From: Parasphingopyxis lamellibrachiae | GTDB taxonomy: Bacteria; Pseudomonadota; Alphaproteobacteria; Sphingomonadales; Sphingomonadaceae | Assembly: GCF_003385775.1 (NCBI RefSeq) | Contig: NZ_QRDP01000004.1 | Location: forward strand, 310,001 to 374,000 | Direction: 5' to 3' | DNA length: 64,000 bases | Part shown: positions 28,071 to 38,738 of the stretch, one piece after another | Numbering within the stretch: the stretch's first letter is position 1 | Layout: every line of letters starts with the position of its first letter | Made by a program: the position numbers and the translations under genes | The notes under the pieces: generated by a model | Database searches by the model: none | The model's input: the letters and a program-made list of their open reading frames with translations, nothing else | What the model was told of the DNA's origin: nothing

Positions 28071-29119
28071 CTGAATTCTTCCAGTCGCTCGGCATGAGCT
28101 TTGAATGGGCATGGGGCGTTGCGACCATCGCGGGCATCCTTCTCATCGCCCTGCCGCTTATGCTGGCCGTTGCTATGATCATCTATGCCGATCGCAAGAT
28201 CTGGGCGGCGATTGCGCTGCGCAAGGGGCCCAATGTCGTTGGGCCGTTTGGATTGCTCCAGAGCTTTGCGGACGGCCTGAAGGTGTTCCTGCAGGAAACC
28301 ATCATTCCGAGCGCCGCGAATCGTGGCCTTTTTCTGATCGCGCCGATTATAACCTTTACCGTGGCCTTGATCGCCTGGGCGGTGATCCCGTTCGGCGAGG
28401 ACATGGTGCTCGCCAATATCAATGTCGGCCTGCTCTACGTGCTCGCGGCGAGTTCGCTGGGTGTATACGGGATCGTGATTGCGGGCTGGGCCTCCAACTC
28501 CAAATATCCATTCTATTCGGCGCTTCGCGGCGCTGCGCAGATGGTGAGCTATGAGGTCTCTATCGGCTTTGTGTTGCTGTCCGTCGTGATGTTTGCCGGT
28601 TCGTTCAACATGCAGACGATCATCACCGCGCAGCAGGGCCATGTCTTCGGCTTCATCAACGGTTTCGCCTTTAACCCGCTGCTGTTCCCGATGGCTGTGG
28701 TTTTCTTTATCTCCGCGCTGGCGGAAACCGCGCGCGCTCCGTTCGATCTGACCGAAGCAGAGAGCGAACTCGTTGCCGGCTATCAGACCGAATATAGCTC
28801 GATGAGCTTCGCGCTCTACTGGCTCGGCGAATATGCCAATGTCATTCTGATGTGCGCGCTCAATGCCGTGCTCTTCTGGGGTGGATGGCTCCCGCCGGTA
28901 GACTGGGCGCCGCTCTATGTGGTCCCGGGCATTTTCTGGCTGTTCCTGAAAATACTGATCTTCTTCTTCATCTTCAGCTGGGTGAAGGCGACCGTGCCGC
29001 GTTACCGCTATGATCAGCTTATGCGTCTTGGCTGGAAAGTCTTCCTGCCGCTGTCGCTCTTTTGGGTTGTGCTGGTGTCCGGTTATCTCATGCTGACAAG
29101 ATATGGAGGCGTGCTGTGA
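28067..29119 (+). CDS. nuoH: NADH-quinone oxidoreductase subunit H
   Basis: A membrane subunit contributing to the quinone chamber and first proton path. The 350-aa protein has eight helices and the motifs [34 protein letters not shown] and [28 protein letters not shown]-type loop. ATG at 28067 overlaps nuoG; its stop overlaps the nuoI GTG. Confidence 0.97.
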   Translation: MTEFFQSLGMSFEWAWGVATIAGILLIALPLMLAVAMIIYADRKIWAAIALRKGPNVVGPFGLLQSFADGLKVFLQETIIPSAANRGLFLIAPIITFTVALIAWAVIPFGEDMVLANINVGLLYVLAASSLGVYGIVIAGWASNSKYPFYSALRGAAQMVSYEVSIGFVLLSVVMFAGSFNMQTIITAQQGHVFGFINGFAFNPLLFPMAVVFFISALAETARAPFDLTEAESELVAGYQTEYSSMSFALYWLGEYANVILMCALNAVLFWGGWLPPVDWAPLYVVPGIFWLFLKILIFFFIFSWVKATVPRYRYDQLMRLGWKVFLPLSLFWVVLVSGYLMLTRYGGVL

Positions 29120-29601
29120 GCCTCGCGCATCTCATAAAAAGCTTCACGCTGTGGGAAATCGTCAAGGCGCATGTCCTGACGCTCAAATATTTCTTCAAGC
29201 CAAAGGCGACGATCAACTATCCCTATGAGAAGAACCCGATCTCGCCGCGGTTCCGGGGCGAACATGCGCTGCGCCGCTATCCGAACGGCGAGGAACGCTG
29301 CATCGCCTGCAAATTGTGCGAGGCGGTTTGCCCGGCCCAGGCGATCACCATCGAGGCCGAACCGCGCGAAGATGGCAGCCGCCGGACGACGCGTTATGAT
29401 ATCGACATGACGAAATGCATCTATTGCGGATTGTGCCAGGAGGCCTGCCCCGTCGATGCCATCGTCGAGGGTCCGAATTTCGAATATGCAACCGAAACGC
29501 GGGAGGAGTTGCTCTACGACAAGGATAAATTGCTGGCCAATGGCGACAAATGGGAGCGCGCAATCGCCGCGAGCCTTGCCGCCGATGCGCCCTACCGTTA
29601 A
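29116..29601 (+). CDS. nuoI: NADH-quinone oxidoreductase subunit I
   Basis: This subunit holds two [4Fe-4S] clusters (N6a, N6b). The ferredoxin motifs [16 protein letters not shown] and [16 protein letters not shown] are intact. GTG at 29116 (GTGA overlap with nuoH) gives the family N-terminus [15 protein letters not shown]; 161 aa. Confidence 0.97.
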   Translation: MSLAHLIKSFTLWEIVKAHVLTLKYFFKPKATINYPYEKNPISPRFRGEHALRRYPNGEERCIACKLCEAVCPAQAITIEAEPREDGSRRTTRYDIDMTKCIYCGLCQEACPVDAIVEGPNFEYATETREELLYDKDKLLANGDKWERAIAASLAADAPYR

Positions 29602-29636
29602 GCCGCAGCCGATTCTTACAGGGGTCCCAAGATAAC

Positions 29637-30248
29637 GTGATTCAGGCCTTCGCCTTCTATCTTTTCGCAACCATCGTGATTGCCTCGGGCGCGCTGACCA
29701 TCGTGTCACGTAATCCTGTGCATTCGGTGCTCTGGCTTATCCTTGCCTTTTTCAACGCGGCGGGGCTGATGCTGCTGATCGGCGCGGAGTTTATCGCGAT
29801 GCTGCTTGTCATCGTCTATGTCGGCGCCGTCGCGGTGCTGTTCCTGTTTGTTGTGATGATGCTCGACATCGATTTTGCGGAGCTGCGCGCTGGGTTCACC
29901 CGCTATCTGCCCTTTGGGCTGCTGATTGCGGTGGTGCTGCTGTGCGAGATGATTTTCGCGGTCGGCGTCTGGAATTTCGCCGATATCGGCCCGGACACGC
30001 GGATGGGCACGATCGATCCCGATATGCCCAATATCGAAGCTATCGGTCGGGCGTTGTATGACCGCTACCTGCTGGTGTTCGAAGGGGCGGGCATTGTTCT
30101 CCTTGTTGCGATGGTCGGGGCAATCGTCCTGACCCACCGCGAACGCGGCGGGGTCCGCCCGCAAAATATCAGCAAGCAGATCAAACGCCGTCCCGAAGAC
30201 GCTACACGCAACACACAGCCTGAAGTGGGCAAGGGGGTCGAACTGTGA
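29637..30248 (+). CDS. nuoJ: NADH-quinone oxidoreductase subunit J
   Basis: A five-helix membrane subunit. The 203-aa protein starts at GTG 29637 ([17 protein letters not shown]) and has the conserved [20 protein letters not shown] helix with the pi-bulge segment, and [17 protein letters not shown] at the C-terminus. Earlier in-frame ATG at 29550 lies inside nuoI and is rejected. Confidence 0.95.
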   Translation: MIQAFAFYLFATIVIASGALTIVSRNPVHSVLWLILAFFNAAGLMLLIGAEFIAMLLVIVYVGAVAVLFLFVVMMLDIDFAELRAGFTRYLPFGLLIAVVLLCEMIFAVGVWNFADIGPDTRMGTIDPDMPNIEAIGRALYDRYLLVFEGAGIVLLVAMVGAIVLTHRERGGVRPQNISKQIKRRPEDATRNTQPEVGKGVEL

Positions 30249-30261
30249 TCGGAGCTTCCCA

Positions 30262-30567
30262 ATGATCGGCTTGGGCCACTATCTGGTAGTCGGCGCTATC
30301 CTGTTTGTGATGGGCGTTCTCGGCATTTTCCTGAACCGGAAGAATATTATCATCATCCTGATGGCGATCGAGCTGATCCTGCTCGCCGTGAACATCAACC
30401 TTGTCGCATTCAGCGCCTTTCTCGGTGATATTGTCGGGCAGGTATTCGCGATGTTCGTGCTGACCGTTGCGGCGGGTGAAGCGGCTATCGGTCTTGCCAT
30501 TCTCGTCATCTATTTCCGTGGTCGCGGCACCATCGCCGTTGACGATGTCAACCGGATGAAGGGCTGA
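30262..30567 (+). CDS. nuoK: NADH-quinone oxidoreductase subunit K
   Basis: A three-helix membrane subunit, 101 aa, with the conserved glutamates in [13 protein letters not shown] and [15 protein letters not shown] that belong to the proton pathway. It lies 13 nt after nuoJ and 5 nt before nuoL. Confidence 0.97.
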   Translation: MIGLGHYLVVGAILFVMGVLGIFLNRKNIIIILMAIELILLAVNINLVAFSAFLGDIVGQVFAMFVLTVAAGEAAIGLAILVIYFRGRGTIAVDDVNRMKG

Positions 30568-30572
30568 CCCTT

Positions 30573-32561
30573 ATGATCCAGCTCATCGTCTTCCTGCCGC
30601 TGCTCGCGGCCATCATCGCGGGCCTTGGCAACCGGATGATCGGCAATTTTGCCGCGAAAATCCTGACAACGGGCGCGCTGTTCGTTGCATGCGCTCTTAG
30701 CTGGCCGATCTTTCTCGATTTTCTGGTTGGCGGGCAGACGGCCTATGTCGCGCCAATATTCGACTGGATACGTTCTGGCGATCTTGATGTCGCATGGAGC
30801 CTGCGCGTCGATACGCTGACCGCCGTAATGCTCGTCGTCGTGACCAGCGTTTCCTCGCTCGTTCACCTCTACAGCTGGGGCTATATGGACGAAGATCCGG
30901 ATCAGCCCCGCTTCTTCGCCTATCTCTCGCTCTTTACCTTCGCCATGCTGATGCTGGTGACGTCGAACAATCTGGTGCAGATGTTCTTCGGTTGGGAAGG
31001 GGTGGGCCTTGCCTCTTACCTCCTCATCGGTTTCTGGTATCACAAGCCCAGTGCCAATGCCGCCGCGATCAAGGCATTCGTGGTGAACAGGGTGGGGGAC
31101 TTTGGTTTCTCGCTCGGCATTTTCGGAACCTTCATGGTTTTCGGCACCGTCTCGATTCCCGAAATCCTCGAAGCGGCACCGGCCATGGCCGGATCGACCA
31201 TTGGTTTCCTCGGCTATCGTCTCGACACGATGACGCTGCTCTGCTTGCTGCTCTTCGTGGGCGCGATGGGCAAATCTGCACAGTTCGGCCTGCATACCTG
31301 GCTGCCCGACGCGATGGAGGGCCCGACGCCCGTTTCAGCGCTGATCCATGCCGCGACGATGGTCACGGCCGGCGTGTTCATGGTGTGTCGCCTGTCGCCG
31401 ATGTTCGAAACGAGCGAAACCGCATTGTTGGTGGTGACCTTTTTCGGGCTGCTTACCGCTTTCTTTGCTGCAACGGTCGGCACCACGCAAACCGATATCA
31501 AGCGGGTGATCGCCTACTCAACTTGTTCGCAGCTGGGCTATATGTTCGTGGCCGTCGGCGTTGGGGCATATGGCATCGCCATGTTCCACCTCTTCACCCA
31601 CGCTTTCTTCAAGGCGCTACTGTTCCTCGGCGCGGGTTCGGTGATCCACTCCATGCATCATGAGCAGGACATGCGGCACTATGGCGCGCTGCGTAAAGAA
31701 ATTCCGATCACCTTCTGGACGATGATGATCGGTACGCTGGCGATTACCGGGGTGGGCGTCGTCTGGCTTCATGCAGGCTTTGCCGGCTTCCATTCGAAAG
31801 ACGCGATTATCGAAGCGGCTTTTGCGAGCGAAAGCAGCCTTGGCGGCATCGCCTTCTTCACGCTGGTTTTCGCGGCCCTGCTCACCAGCTTCTATAGTTG
31901 GCGCCTGATCTTCATGACCTTTTTCGGCAAGGCCCGCTGGGGAACGTCCGAACATGTCCAGCATGCGGTTCATGATCATGGCGGCAAGGATACAGGCGAC
32001 GGCACGGGCGGCTATCACCCCCATGAAAGCGGTTGGGCGATGCTGGTTCCGCTGCTGTCGCTGTCTGTTGGCGCCGTATTCGCAGGGTATGTCTTCACCC
32101 ATGAATTTGTCGACAGCGAAGCGTTCTGGGCTGGTAGCGTCGCCTTCAACGAGCATTTGATTCACGAACTTCATGGCGTGCCGATGTGGGTAAAACTGGC
32201 GTCTACGGTGGCCATGCTGATTGGCCTCGTCATCGCCTGGCTCGCCTATATTCGCTACACTGACTGGCCAGCGAGATTTGTCGCGCAGTTCCGCGTCCTC
32301 CACGCCTTCCTGCTCAACAAATGGTATATCGACGAGCTCTACAACGTTCTGTTCGTCAAGCCGGCCTTCGCGATCGGTCGCTTCTTCTGGAAGCGCGGCG
32401 ACAAGGGCTTTATCGACCGGTTTGGGCCTGATGGCGTCTCGGCGCTTGTCGCGAGCGGCAGCACCGTCACGCGGCGCTTCCAGTCCGGTTATCTCTACAC
32501 CTATGCGCTTGTCATGCTGATCGGATTGGCGGCGGGCGCAACCTGGGCGATTACGCGGTGA
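30573..32561 (+). CDS. nuoL: NADH-quinone oxidoreductase subunit L
   Basis: The distal antiporter-like subunit with the long lateral helix. The 662-aa protein has FFGWEGVGLASYLLIGFWYHKP (conserved Glu), GKSAQFGLHTWLPDAMEGPTPVSALIHAATMVTAG, KRVIAYSTCSQLGYMFVAVG and HAFFKALLFLGAGSVIHSMHHEQD. The loop with HAVHDHGGKDTGDGTGG near residue 470 is His/Gly-rich. GTGA overlap with nuoM. Confidence 0.98.
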   Translation: MIQLIVFLPLLAAIIAGLGNRMIGNFAAKILTTGALFVACALSWPIFLDFLVGGQTAYVAPIFDWIRSGDLDVAWSLRVDTLTAVMLVVVTSVSSLVHLYSWGYMDEDPDQPRFFAYLSLFTFAMLMLVTSNNLVQMFFGWEGVGLASYLLIGFWYHKPSANAAAIKAFVVNRVGDFGFSLGIFGTFMVFGTVSIPEILEAAPAMAGSTIGFLGYRLDTMTLLCLLLFVGAMGKSAQFGLHTWLPDAMEGPTPVSALIHAATMVTAGVFMVCRLSPMFETSETALLVVTFFGLLTAFFAATVGTTQTDIKRVIAYSTCSQLGYMFVAVGVGAYGIAMFHLFTHAFFKALLFLGAGSVIHSMHHEQDMRHYGALRKEIPITFWTMMIGTLAITGVGVVWLHAGFAGFHSKDAIIEAAFASESSLGGIAFFTLVFAALLTSFYSWRLIFMTFFGKARWGTSEHVQHAVHDHGGKDTGDGTGGYHPHESGWAMLVPLLSLSVGAVFAGYVFTHEFVDSEAFWAGSVAFNEHLIHELHGVPMWVKLASTVAMLIGLVIAWLAYIRYTDWPARFVAQFRVLHAFLLNKWYIDELYNVLFVKPAFAIGRFFWKRGDKGFIDRFGPDGVSALVASGSTVTRRFQSGYLYTYALVMLIGLAAGATWAITR

Positions 32562-34132
32562 ACCAGCTCGATTTTCCCATCTTGTCGCTGATGATCGGCC
32601 TGCCACTGGCGGGCGCATTGCTCTGCCTGATATGGCCGGGTCAGAGCGAAGCGAAAGCGCAGAAGGCGCGGGTGCTCGCGCTTGGCACGACGCTGCTGAC
32701 CTTCCTGCTCGGCATCGGCCTGTGGCTGACTTACGAGATTGGCGGACCCCAATGGCAGTTTGTCGAGAGCTATCCAGTTTTCGGGCGCTTTGCCTGGGCG
32801 TTGGGCATAGACGGCATCTCGCTGATGCTGATCATGCTCTCGGTGTTCCTGATGCCGATTTGCATTTTGGCCAGCTGGAAATCCATCCAGACGCGCGTGC
32901 CGGAATATATGGCGGCGTTTCTGCTGATGGAATCGCTGATGATCGGCGTGTTCACTGCGCAGGATCTGTTCCTCTTCTACATCTTCTTCGAGGCCGGCCT
33001 GATCCCGATGTACCTGATCATCGGTATCTGGGGCGGTGCCGAGCGGATCTACGCCAGCTATAAATTCTTCCTCTACACGCTTTTGGGGTCAGTGCTGATG
33101 CTGATCGCGATGCTGTGGATGGTGCAGCAGGCGGGGACTTCGGACATTCCGACCCTGATGGCCTATGACTTCCCGGCCAATGCGCAAACCTGGCTCTGGC
33201 TGGCCTTCTTCGCCAGCTTCGCCGTGAAAATGCCGATGTGGCCGGTGCATACCTGGCTGCCTGACGCCCATGTGCAGGCACCGACAGCGGGCTCGGTCAT
33301 TCTTGCCGGTGTGCTCCTGAAAATGGGCGGATACGGCTTTATCCGCTTCTCGCTGCCGATGTTCCCGGAAGCGTCTGCCGATCTGGTCTGGATCGTGTTC
33401 GGCCTGTCGATGGTTGCGGTGGTCTACACTTCGCTCGTTGCGCTGGTGCAGCAGGACATGAAGAAGCTGATCGCCTATTCGTCGGTCGCCCATATGGCCT
33501 TTGTCACGATCGGCCTGTTCGCCTTTAACCGGCAGGGTATCGAAGGCGCGATGATCGTCATGCTCAGCCATGGCCTCGTCTCGGCCGCGCTCTTCCTGTG
33601 TGTCGGCGTGATCTATGATCGCCTCCATACGCGCGAGATTGATCGTTATGGCGGGCTTTCGGACAATATGCCGAAATATGCCATCCTCTTCATGCTGTTC
33701 ACCATGGCTTCGGTCGGCCTACCGGGCACGAGCGGCTTTGTCGGTGAGTTCCTGGCCCTGGTCGGCGCCTATGAAGCGAACAGCTGGGTCGCCTTTGTCG
33801 CGACCACGGGTATCATCCTTGGCGCGGCCTATATGCTCTATCTCTACTGGCGGATTTGCTACGGCACGCTTGAAAAGGAAGATGTGAAAGCGATGCCCGA
33901 TCTCTCGATGCGCGAGATGGCGACGCTGGCACCGATTGCAGCCGTTGTCCTGTGGATGGGCGTCTATCCCGAAAGCTTCCTCGCTCCGATCCGCGATGAT
34001 GTCGGCGTACTGCTCGAGCGTATCGAACGCGCCAACCCGCCGGGCGATGCACAGCTTATCATGGGCGAAGGCCTGCCCGCCGAAGCCGAGCATGGCGGAA
34101 GCGAAAGCCATGAAGCGGAGGGCGCGCACTGA
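32558..34132 (+). CDS. nuoM: NADH-quinone oxidoreductase subunit M
   Basis: An antiporter-like proton-pumping subunit. The 524-aa protein has FYIFFEAGLIPMYLIIGIWGG, FAVKMPMWPVHTWLPDAHVQAPTAGSVILAGVLLKMGGYG and LIAYSSVAHMAFVTIGLF. GTG at 32558 overlaps the nuoL stop. The last 25 residues are Glu/His-rich (EAEHGGSESHEAEGAH). Confidence 0.98.
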   Translation: MNQLDFPILSLMIGLPLAGALLCLIWPGQSEAKAQKARVLALGTTLLTFLLGIGLWLTYEIGGPQWQFVESYPVFGRFAWALGIDGISLMLIMLSVFLMPICILASWKSIQTRVPEYMAAFLLMESLMIGVFTAQDLFLFYIFFEAGLIPMYLIIGIWGGAERIYASYKFFLYTLLGSVLMLIAMLWMVQQAGTSDIPTLMAYDFPANAQTWLWLAFFASFAVKMPMWPVHTWLPDAHVQAPTAGSVILAGVLLKMGGYGFIRFSLPMFPEASADLVWIVFGLSMVAVVYTSLVALVQQDMKKLIAYSSVAHMAFVTIGLFAFNRQGIEGAMIVMLSHGLVSAALFLCVGVIYDRLHTREIDRYGGLSDNMPKYAILFMLFTMASVGLPGTSGFVGEFLALVGAYEANSWVAFVATTGIILGAAYMLYLYWRICYGTLEKEDVKAMPDLSMREMATLAPIAAVVLWMGVYPESFLAPIRDDVGVLLERIERANPPGDAQLIMGEGLPAEAEHGGSESHEAEGAH

Positions 34133-35574
34133 TGACCATGCTTGAAAGCCTTCTCGTTGTCCTGCCCGAGCTGATCCTGACGCTCGGCGCGACCGATCTG
34201 CTGCTGGTTGCCGCCTTCAGCAACAAGCCCGATCTTGGTCGCCGGGTCAGCATCTATGCGGTGCTGATGCTCATCGCTTGCGGTTTGGCTCTGCTGGGGC
34301 CAGCGGGCAACGGCGGCGCAGTATTCGGCGGCCTGTATTATGCCGATGCCTTTTCCACCTTCTCCAAGGTGCTGATTTACGCTTCGGCCGCGATTGCCAT
34401 TCTCATGGCGCCCCGCTTCTTTGACCGGCGCGGCGAAATGCGGCCTGAATATCCAATCCTGATCCTGCTCTCCGCGCTCGGCATGGGCTTCATGGTTTCG
34501 TCCGGCGACCTGATGATGCTCTATATCGGCCTCGAGATGCAGAGCCTTGCCGCCTATGTGCTGGCGAGCTTCATGCGGCAGGATACGCGTTCCGCCGAAG
34601 CCGGCCTCAAATATTTCGTGCTCGGTGCGCTTGCCAGCGGCATCCTGCTCTACGGCGTGTCGCTGATTTACGGCTTCACCGGTACGACCAGCTATCAAGG
34701 GATCGGCGCCGCCATGGCCTCCGGTCTGTCGATGGGTGAGCTGTTCGGTCTTGTGTTCGTGCTTGCCGGTCTTGCCTTCAAGATAAGCGCCGTGCCGTTC
34801 CATATGTGGACACCAGATGTTTACGAAGGCGCGCCGACCCCGGTTACGGCTTTCTTCGCCACTGCGCCCAAGATCGCCGCCGTGGCGCTTGCCATTCGCG
34901 TGATGTTCGATGCGCTCGCTCCGGCGACCGATGCCTGGCAGCAGATTGTTATATTCGTAGCTCTGGCGTCGATTGCGCTGGGCGCGGTTGCGGCTATCGG
35001 CCAATCCAACGTTAAACGCCTGCTCGCCTATAGCTCGATCAACAATATCGGATTCGCGCTGATCGGCATTGCCGCCGGAACACAGGCGGGCGTTGCCGCG
35101 ACCTTGTCCTACATGGCGATTTATGTCGTGATGACCCTGGGCAGCTTCCTCTGCGTGTTGCAGATGCGCGATGCGCAAGGCAGGCCGGTCGAGGATATTG
35201 CCAGTCTTGCAGGCCTCTCTAAATCGCAGCCGGCGCTCGCTGCGGCTTTTGCGATATTCATGTTCAGCCTGGCAGGCATTCCGCCGCTTCTTGGCTTCTG
35301 GGGCAAGTTCCTGGTGTTCGATGCCGCTGTGGCGGCGGGGCTTTTCCCGCTGGCGGTGATCGGTATCGCTCTCTCGGTGATCGGCGCCTATTATTATCTC
35401 CGCATCATCAAGACAATTTACTTCGACGATGCGGCCGCACCCTATGCGCCGGCGAATTCGGTTGTTGAAAATGGTCTGATCGCAGTGACGGCCGCAACGG
35501 TTTCACCGCTCGGCTATCTGCTCGTGCCGTTTCTGGCGCTAACGGCGGGCAATGCTGCCCAGGCCCTTTTCTAG
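34132..35574 (+). CDS. nuoN: NADH-quinone oxidoreductase subunit N
   Basis: The third antiporter-like subunit and last nuo gene; 480 aa with YIGLEMQSLAAYVLASFMRQD, KISAVPFHMWTPDVYEGAPTPVTAFFATAPK and KRLLAYSSINNIGFALIGIAAG. ATG shares a base with the nuoM stop. birA follows closely. Confidence 0.98.
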   Translation: MTMLESLLVVLPELILTLGATDLLLVAAFSNKPDLGRRVSIYAVLMLIACGLALLGPAGNGGAVFGGLYYADAFSTFSKVLIYASAAIAILMAPRFFDRRGEMRPEYPILILLSALGMGFMVSSGDLMMLYIGLEMQSLAAYVLASFMRQDTRSAEAGLKYFVLGALASGILLYGVSLIYGFTGTTSYQGIGAAMASGLSMGELFGLVFVLAGLAFKISAVPFHMWTPDVYEGAPTPVTAFFATAPKIAAVALAIRVMFDALAPATDAWQQIVIFVALASIALGAVAAIGQSNVKRLLAYSSINNIGFALIGIAAGTQAGVAATLSYMAIYVVMTLGSFLCVLQMRDAQGRPVEDIASLAGLSKSQPALAAAFAIFMFSLAGIPPLLGFWGKFLVFDAAVAAGLFPLAVIGIALSVIGAYYYLRIIKTIYFDDAAAPYAPANSVVENGLIAVTAATVSPLGYLLVPFLALTAGNAAQALF

Positions 35575-35585
35575 GGACGGTTGTT

Positions 35586-36305
35586 CTGACCGCTCGCATC
35601 CAGACGGTTGCCGAGACCGGCTCCACCAATGACGATGTGATGGCGCTGGCCCGCGCGGGCGAGGCCGAAGGTTTCTGGTTGCGTGCGGATCGCCAACTTG
35701 CTGGCCGGGGGCGGCAAGGGCGGAACTGGGTTTCTCCCTCCGGCAATCTGTTTGCCAGTACATTGGTGCGGACGGGTGAGGGCGATCCGCCTTCCGCTAG
35801 CCTGGCGCTTGTCGCCTCACTTGCCCTGTACGATGCGGTCGCAGCTTTCCTGGGCGAGGAGATGCACAGCGCGCTGACGCTCAAATGGCCGAACGACCTG
35901 CTCCTTGATGGCGCCAAACTGTCAGGCATCCTCCTCGAGCGTGAAAATGAGGCAGTTGTTATCGGTATCGGAGTCAATCTTGTCGGGCACCCCGATAATC
36001 TTGATCGTCCGGCGACCAGCCTTGCCGCTTATGGAATGGCGCCAATGCCCGATATTTTTCTACGGGAACTGGCCGACAGCTTCGCCAAATGGGTGGCCAA
36101 ATGGCGGGAGCCGGGGCTTGGAGCAATCCGCGAGCAATGGCTCGCCCGTGCACATCCCAGGGGCGCTGCGCTGACGGTGCATGATCCTTCCGGCCGGAAA
36201 ATCGACGGCGTGTTCGACGGGATGGACGCAGACGGCGCGCTGCGTCTGCGCTTGGCGGATGGGGCCGTCCATGTCATGCATGCTGGCGATGTTTTCCTGA
36301 TCTGA
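35586..36305 (+). CDS. birA: Biotin--[acetyl-CoA-carboxylase] ligase, probable CTG start
   Basis: The enzyme attaches biotin to the carboxyl-carrier protein. The mono-domain form (about 239 aa, no HTH) shows the biotin/ATP motifs [31 protein letters not shown] and [20 protein letters not shown]. The first ATG/GTG in frame (GTG 35637) lies after the essential GSTN motif, so translation must begin earlier. The only plausible near-cognate upstream start in frame is CTG at 35586, about 6 nt after AGGGACGG; all codons between are sense. A sequencing error producing a hidden ATG/GTG cannot be excluded. It lies 11 nt after nuoN. Confidence 0.85.
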   Translation: MTARIQTVAETGSTNDDVMALARAGEAEGFWLRADRQLAGRGRQGRNWVSPSGNLFASTLVRTGEGDPPSASLALVASLALYDAVAAFLGEEMHSALTLKWPNDLLLDGAKLSGILLERENEAVVIGIGVNLVGHPDNLDRPATSLAAYGMAPMPDIFLRELADSFAKWVAKWREPGLGAIREQWLARAHPRGAALTVHDPSGRKIDGVFDGMDADGALRLRLADGAVHVMHAGDVFLI

Positions 36306-36315
36306 GGACCTGCTG

Positions 36316-37092
36316 ATGCTGCTTGCTATCGATGCCGGAAACACCAATGTCGTCTTTGCGCTCGTCAAAGATGGTGAGATCGTCGCCCGTTGGCGGATCG
36401 CAACTGACCCCAAACGTACGGGCGATGAATATGCGGTCTGGCTGCATAACCTGATGGCGCTGGAAGAATTCGATCCGAAGACCATCGAGGCCGTCATGAT
36501 CGCCACGGTCGTACCCCGCGCACTCCATAATCTGGAAGTGCTTGCCACCAAATATTTCGATGCAGAGGTGCTCATTGCCGGGCAGGCTCCTGCCGAATGG
36601 GGTATCCGGCTCGATGTGCCCGAACCGCATACGGTGGGCGCGGACCGGGTGATTAACGCGATTGCCGCGCACAGCCTACATCCCGAAGACCTGATTGTGA
36701 TCGACTTCGGGACGGCGACCACCTTCGATATTGTCGATTATGACGGCAGCTATAAGGGCGGCATAATCGCACCGGGTATCAACCTGTCCCTTGATGCGCT
36801 TGTGAGCGCGGCGGCCATGCTGCCGCGGATCGCCATCGAGGCACCGACCGAAACCAAAACCGTGATCGGCACAACAACGGAAGAGCAGATGCATATCGGC
36901 GTATTCTGGGGCTATGTCGCGATGATCGAGGGGCTGATTTCGCGGGTAAAGGCGGAAATCGGCCGACCGACCAAGGTCATCTCCACCGGCGGTCTGGCTA
37001 CGCTGTTTGACGAGCATACCGAGATTTTCGATGTTATCGAACCCGATCTCACTATTCAGGGGCTGGCTATGCTCTACCAAAGGTCTAGATAG
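36316..37092 (+). CDS. coaX: Type III pantothenate kinase
   Basis: First step of coenzyme A synthesis (pantothenate to 4'-phosphopantothenate). The 258-aa ASKHA-fold protein has [21 protein letters not shown] (phosphate-1), [30 protein letters not shown] (phosphate-2) and [25 protein letters not shown]. Downstream of birA in a nuoN-birA-coaX-RNase J run typical of sphingomonads. Confidence 0.96.
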   Translation: MLLAIDAGNTNVVFALVKDGEIVARWRIATDPKRTGDEYAVWLHNLMALEEFDPKTIEAVMIATVVPRALHNLEVLATKYFDAEVLIAGQAPAEWGIRLDVPEPHTVGADRVINAIAAHSLHPEDLIVIDFGTATTFDIVDYDGSYKGGIIAPGINLSLDALVSAAAMLPRIAIEAPTETKTVIGTTTEEQMHIGVFWGYVAMIEGLISRVKAEIGRPTKVISTGGLATLFDEHTEIFDVIEPDLTIQGLAMLYQRSR

Positions 37093-37098
37093 GCCAGC

Positions 37099-38736
37099 AT
37101 GAACCCCAAAAACGAACTGCTTTTCCTCGCACTTGGCGGGTCGGGCGAGATCGGCATGAATGTCAATCTCTACGGAACCCAGGGCAAATGGGTCATGGTC
37201 GATTGCGGCATGACCTTTGGCGATCCCTATTATCCGGGGATCGAGCTGGTCCTGCCCGATCTCGAATTTATCGAGGATCGTGCGGAGGACCTTCTCGGTA
37301 TCGTGCTGACCCATGGCCATGAAGACCATATCGGTGCGCTGCCTTATCTGGCGGGCGATCTCGGCGTCCCGCTCTATGCGACGCCATTTACGGCGGGTTT
37401 GATCCGCCGGAAGCTGGAAGAGGCGGGGCTGCTCGACGAGATCAAACTCAACGTCATCGAAAATGAGGGGGCGTTCGATCTTGGACCGTTCGGTTTCCGC
37501 TACGTGCCGGTGGCGCATTCGATCCTCGAAGGCAATGCGCTGGTCATCGATACGCCGCATGGCCGTATCTTCCATACTGGGGACTGGAAGCTGGATGCGG
37601 ATCCGCAAACCGGCGTGCCTGCCTCCGCCGAGCAGCTGAGCGCGATCGGCGATGACGGTATCCTGGCGATGGTCTGCGATTCGACCAATGTGTTCAACGA
37701 CAAGGTGTCCGGTAGCGAAGGCGCGGTGAAAGCGGGTCTGTCGGAAGTTATCTCGGCCGGCACGGGACGCGTTCTGGTGACGACCTTTGCCTCCAACGCC
37801 GCGCGCCTTCAGACGCTGGGCCGGATCGCGCAGGAAACCGGGCGCAAGGTTTGCGTTGCGGGGCGGTCGCTCAACCGGATTCTCACCGAAGCACGCGCGA
37901 CCGGCTATCTCAAGGACTTCCCGGAAACGGTGGATTTCGACGAGGCCATGCGCATGCCGCCCCGCGAATTGCTGATCATCGCGACGGGTGGGCAGGGCGA
38001 AGCGCGCGCCGCCCTGGCGCGGATCGCCGAAGACAATCACCCGCTGAAACTCGATAGCGGCGATCTGGTGGTGTTCAGCTCCAAGCAGATTCCGGGCAAC
38101 GAACTGGCTATCGGCCGCGTACAGAATGCGCTGGCCGCACGGAAGATACCGATCATCACCGACCGCCAGGCCGAGGTTCATGTGTCGGGGCATCCCGGCA
38201 AACCGGAGCTGGCCAAAATGTACGACTGGATCCGGCCCGAAATGCTTGTTCCGGTTCATGGCGAGTTGCGCCACATGGCGGAACAGGCGCGTTTTGCGAG
38301 CGCGCAGGGCATCGCGAAGGTTATTGTCCAGCAAAATGGCGATGTCGTGCGTCTGGCGCCTGACGGCCCGTCGATCATCGGCAATGAGCGCACGGGCCGG
38401 CTCGTGCTCGACGGCGATACGATTATCGCGGCCGATGGCGAGGCCATGAACGAACGCCGCCGCATTGCCCAGCGCGGCATCATCGCGATTGCCGTGGCGC
38501 TGGACGGCAAGGGCAAGCTTGCCGGCACGCCATCCTTCTCCATGGCGGGCATTCCTATCGAGGCCGAGCGCGAAGAGTTTATCGATGAGTGTGTTGAGGC
38601 CGCGGCTGGTGCCGTGCGCAAGGGAGCCCGGGATCCGGAAAAATTGCGCGAGGCTGTTCGTCTTGCCGTGCGCCGGACGGCAACCCATTGGACGGGCAAG
38701 AAACCCGTGGTCAATGTGTCGTTGATGGAGGTCTAG
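37099..38736 (+). CDS. Ribonuclease J
   Basis: A metallo-beta-lactamase/beta-CASP nuclease for 5'-3' exonucleolytic and endonucleolytic RNA processing. The 545-aa protein has GSGEIGMNVNLYG, the zinc motif LTHGHEDHIGALPYL, PVAHSILEGNALVIDTPHG, HTGDWKLD, CDSTNVF, the beta-CASP block TTFASNAARLQTLG and the VHVSGHPGKPEL and VHGELRHMAEQA motifs. Located 6 nt after coaX. Confidence 0.95.
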   Translation: MNPKNELLFLALGGSGEIGMNVNLYGTQGKWVMVDCGMTFGDPYYPGIELVLPDLEFIEDRAEDLLGIVLTHGHEDHIGALPYLAGDLGVPLYATPFTAGLIRRKLEEAGLLDEIKLNVIENEGAFDLGPFGFRYVPVAHSILEGNALVIDTPHGRIFHTGDWKLDADPQTGVPASAEQLSAIGDDGILAMVCDSTNVFNDKVSGSEGAVKAGLSEVISAGTGRVLVTTFASNAARLQTLGRIAQETGRKVCVAGRSLNRILTEARATGYLKDFPETVDFDEAMRMPPRELLIIATGGQGEARAALARIAEDNHPLKLDSGDLVVFSSKQIPGNELAIGRVQNALAARKIPIITDRQAEVHVSGHPGKPELAKMYDWIRPEMLVPVHGELRHMAEQARFASAQGIAKVIVQQNGDVVRLAPDGPSIIGNERTGRLVLDGDTIIAADGEAMNERRRIAQRGIIAIAVALDGKGKLAGTPSFSMAGIPIEAEREEFIDECVEAAAGAVRKGARDPEKLREAVRLAVRRTATHWTGKKPVVNVSLMEV

Positions 38737-38738
38737 CC

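Noticed and set aside
36676-38688. 670-codon minus-strand open frame across coaX and RNase J
   Set aside because: Both plus-strand genes have full catalytic motifs; the antisense frame spans two genes and has none.
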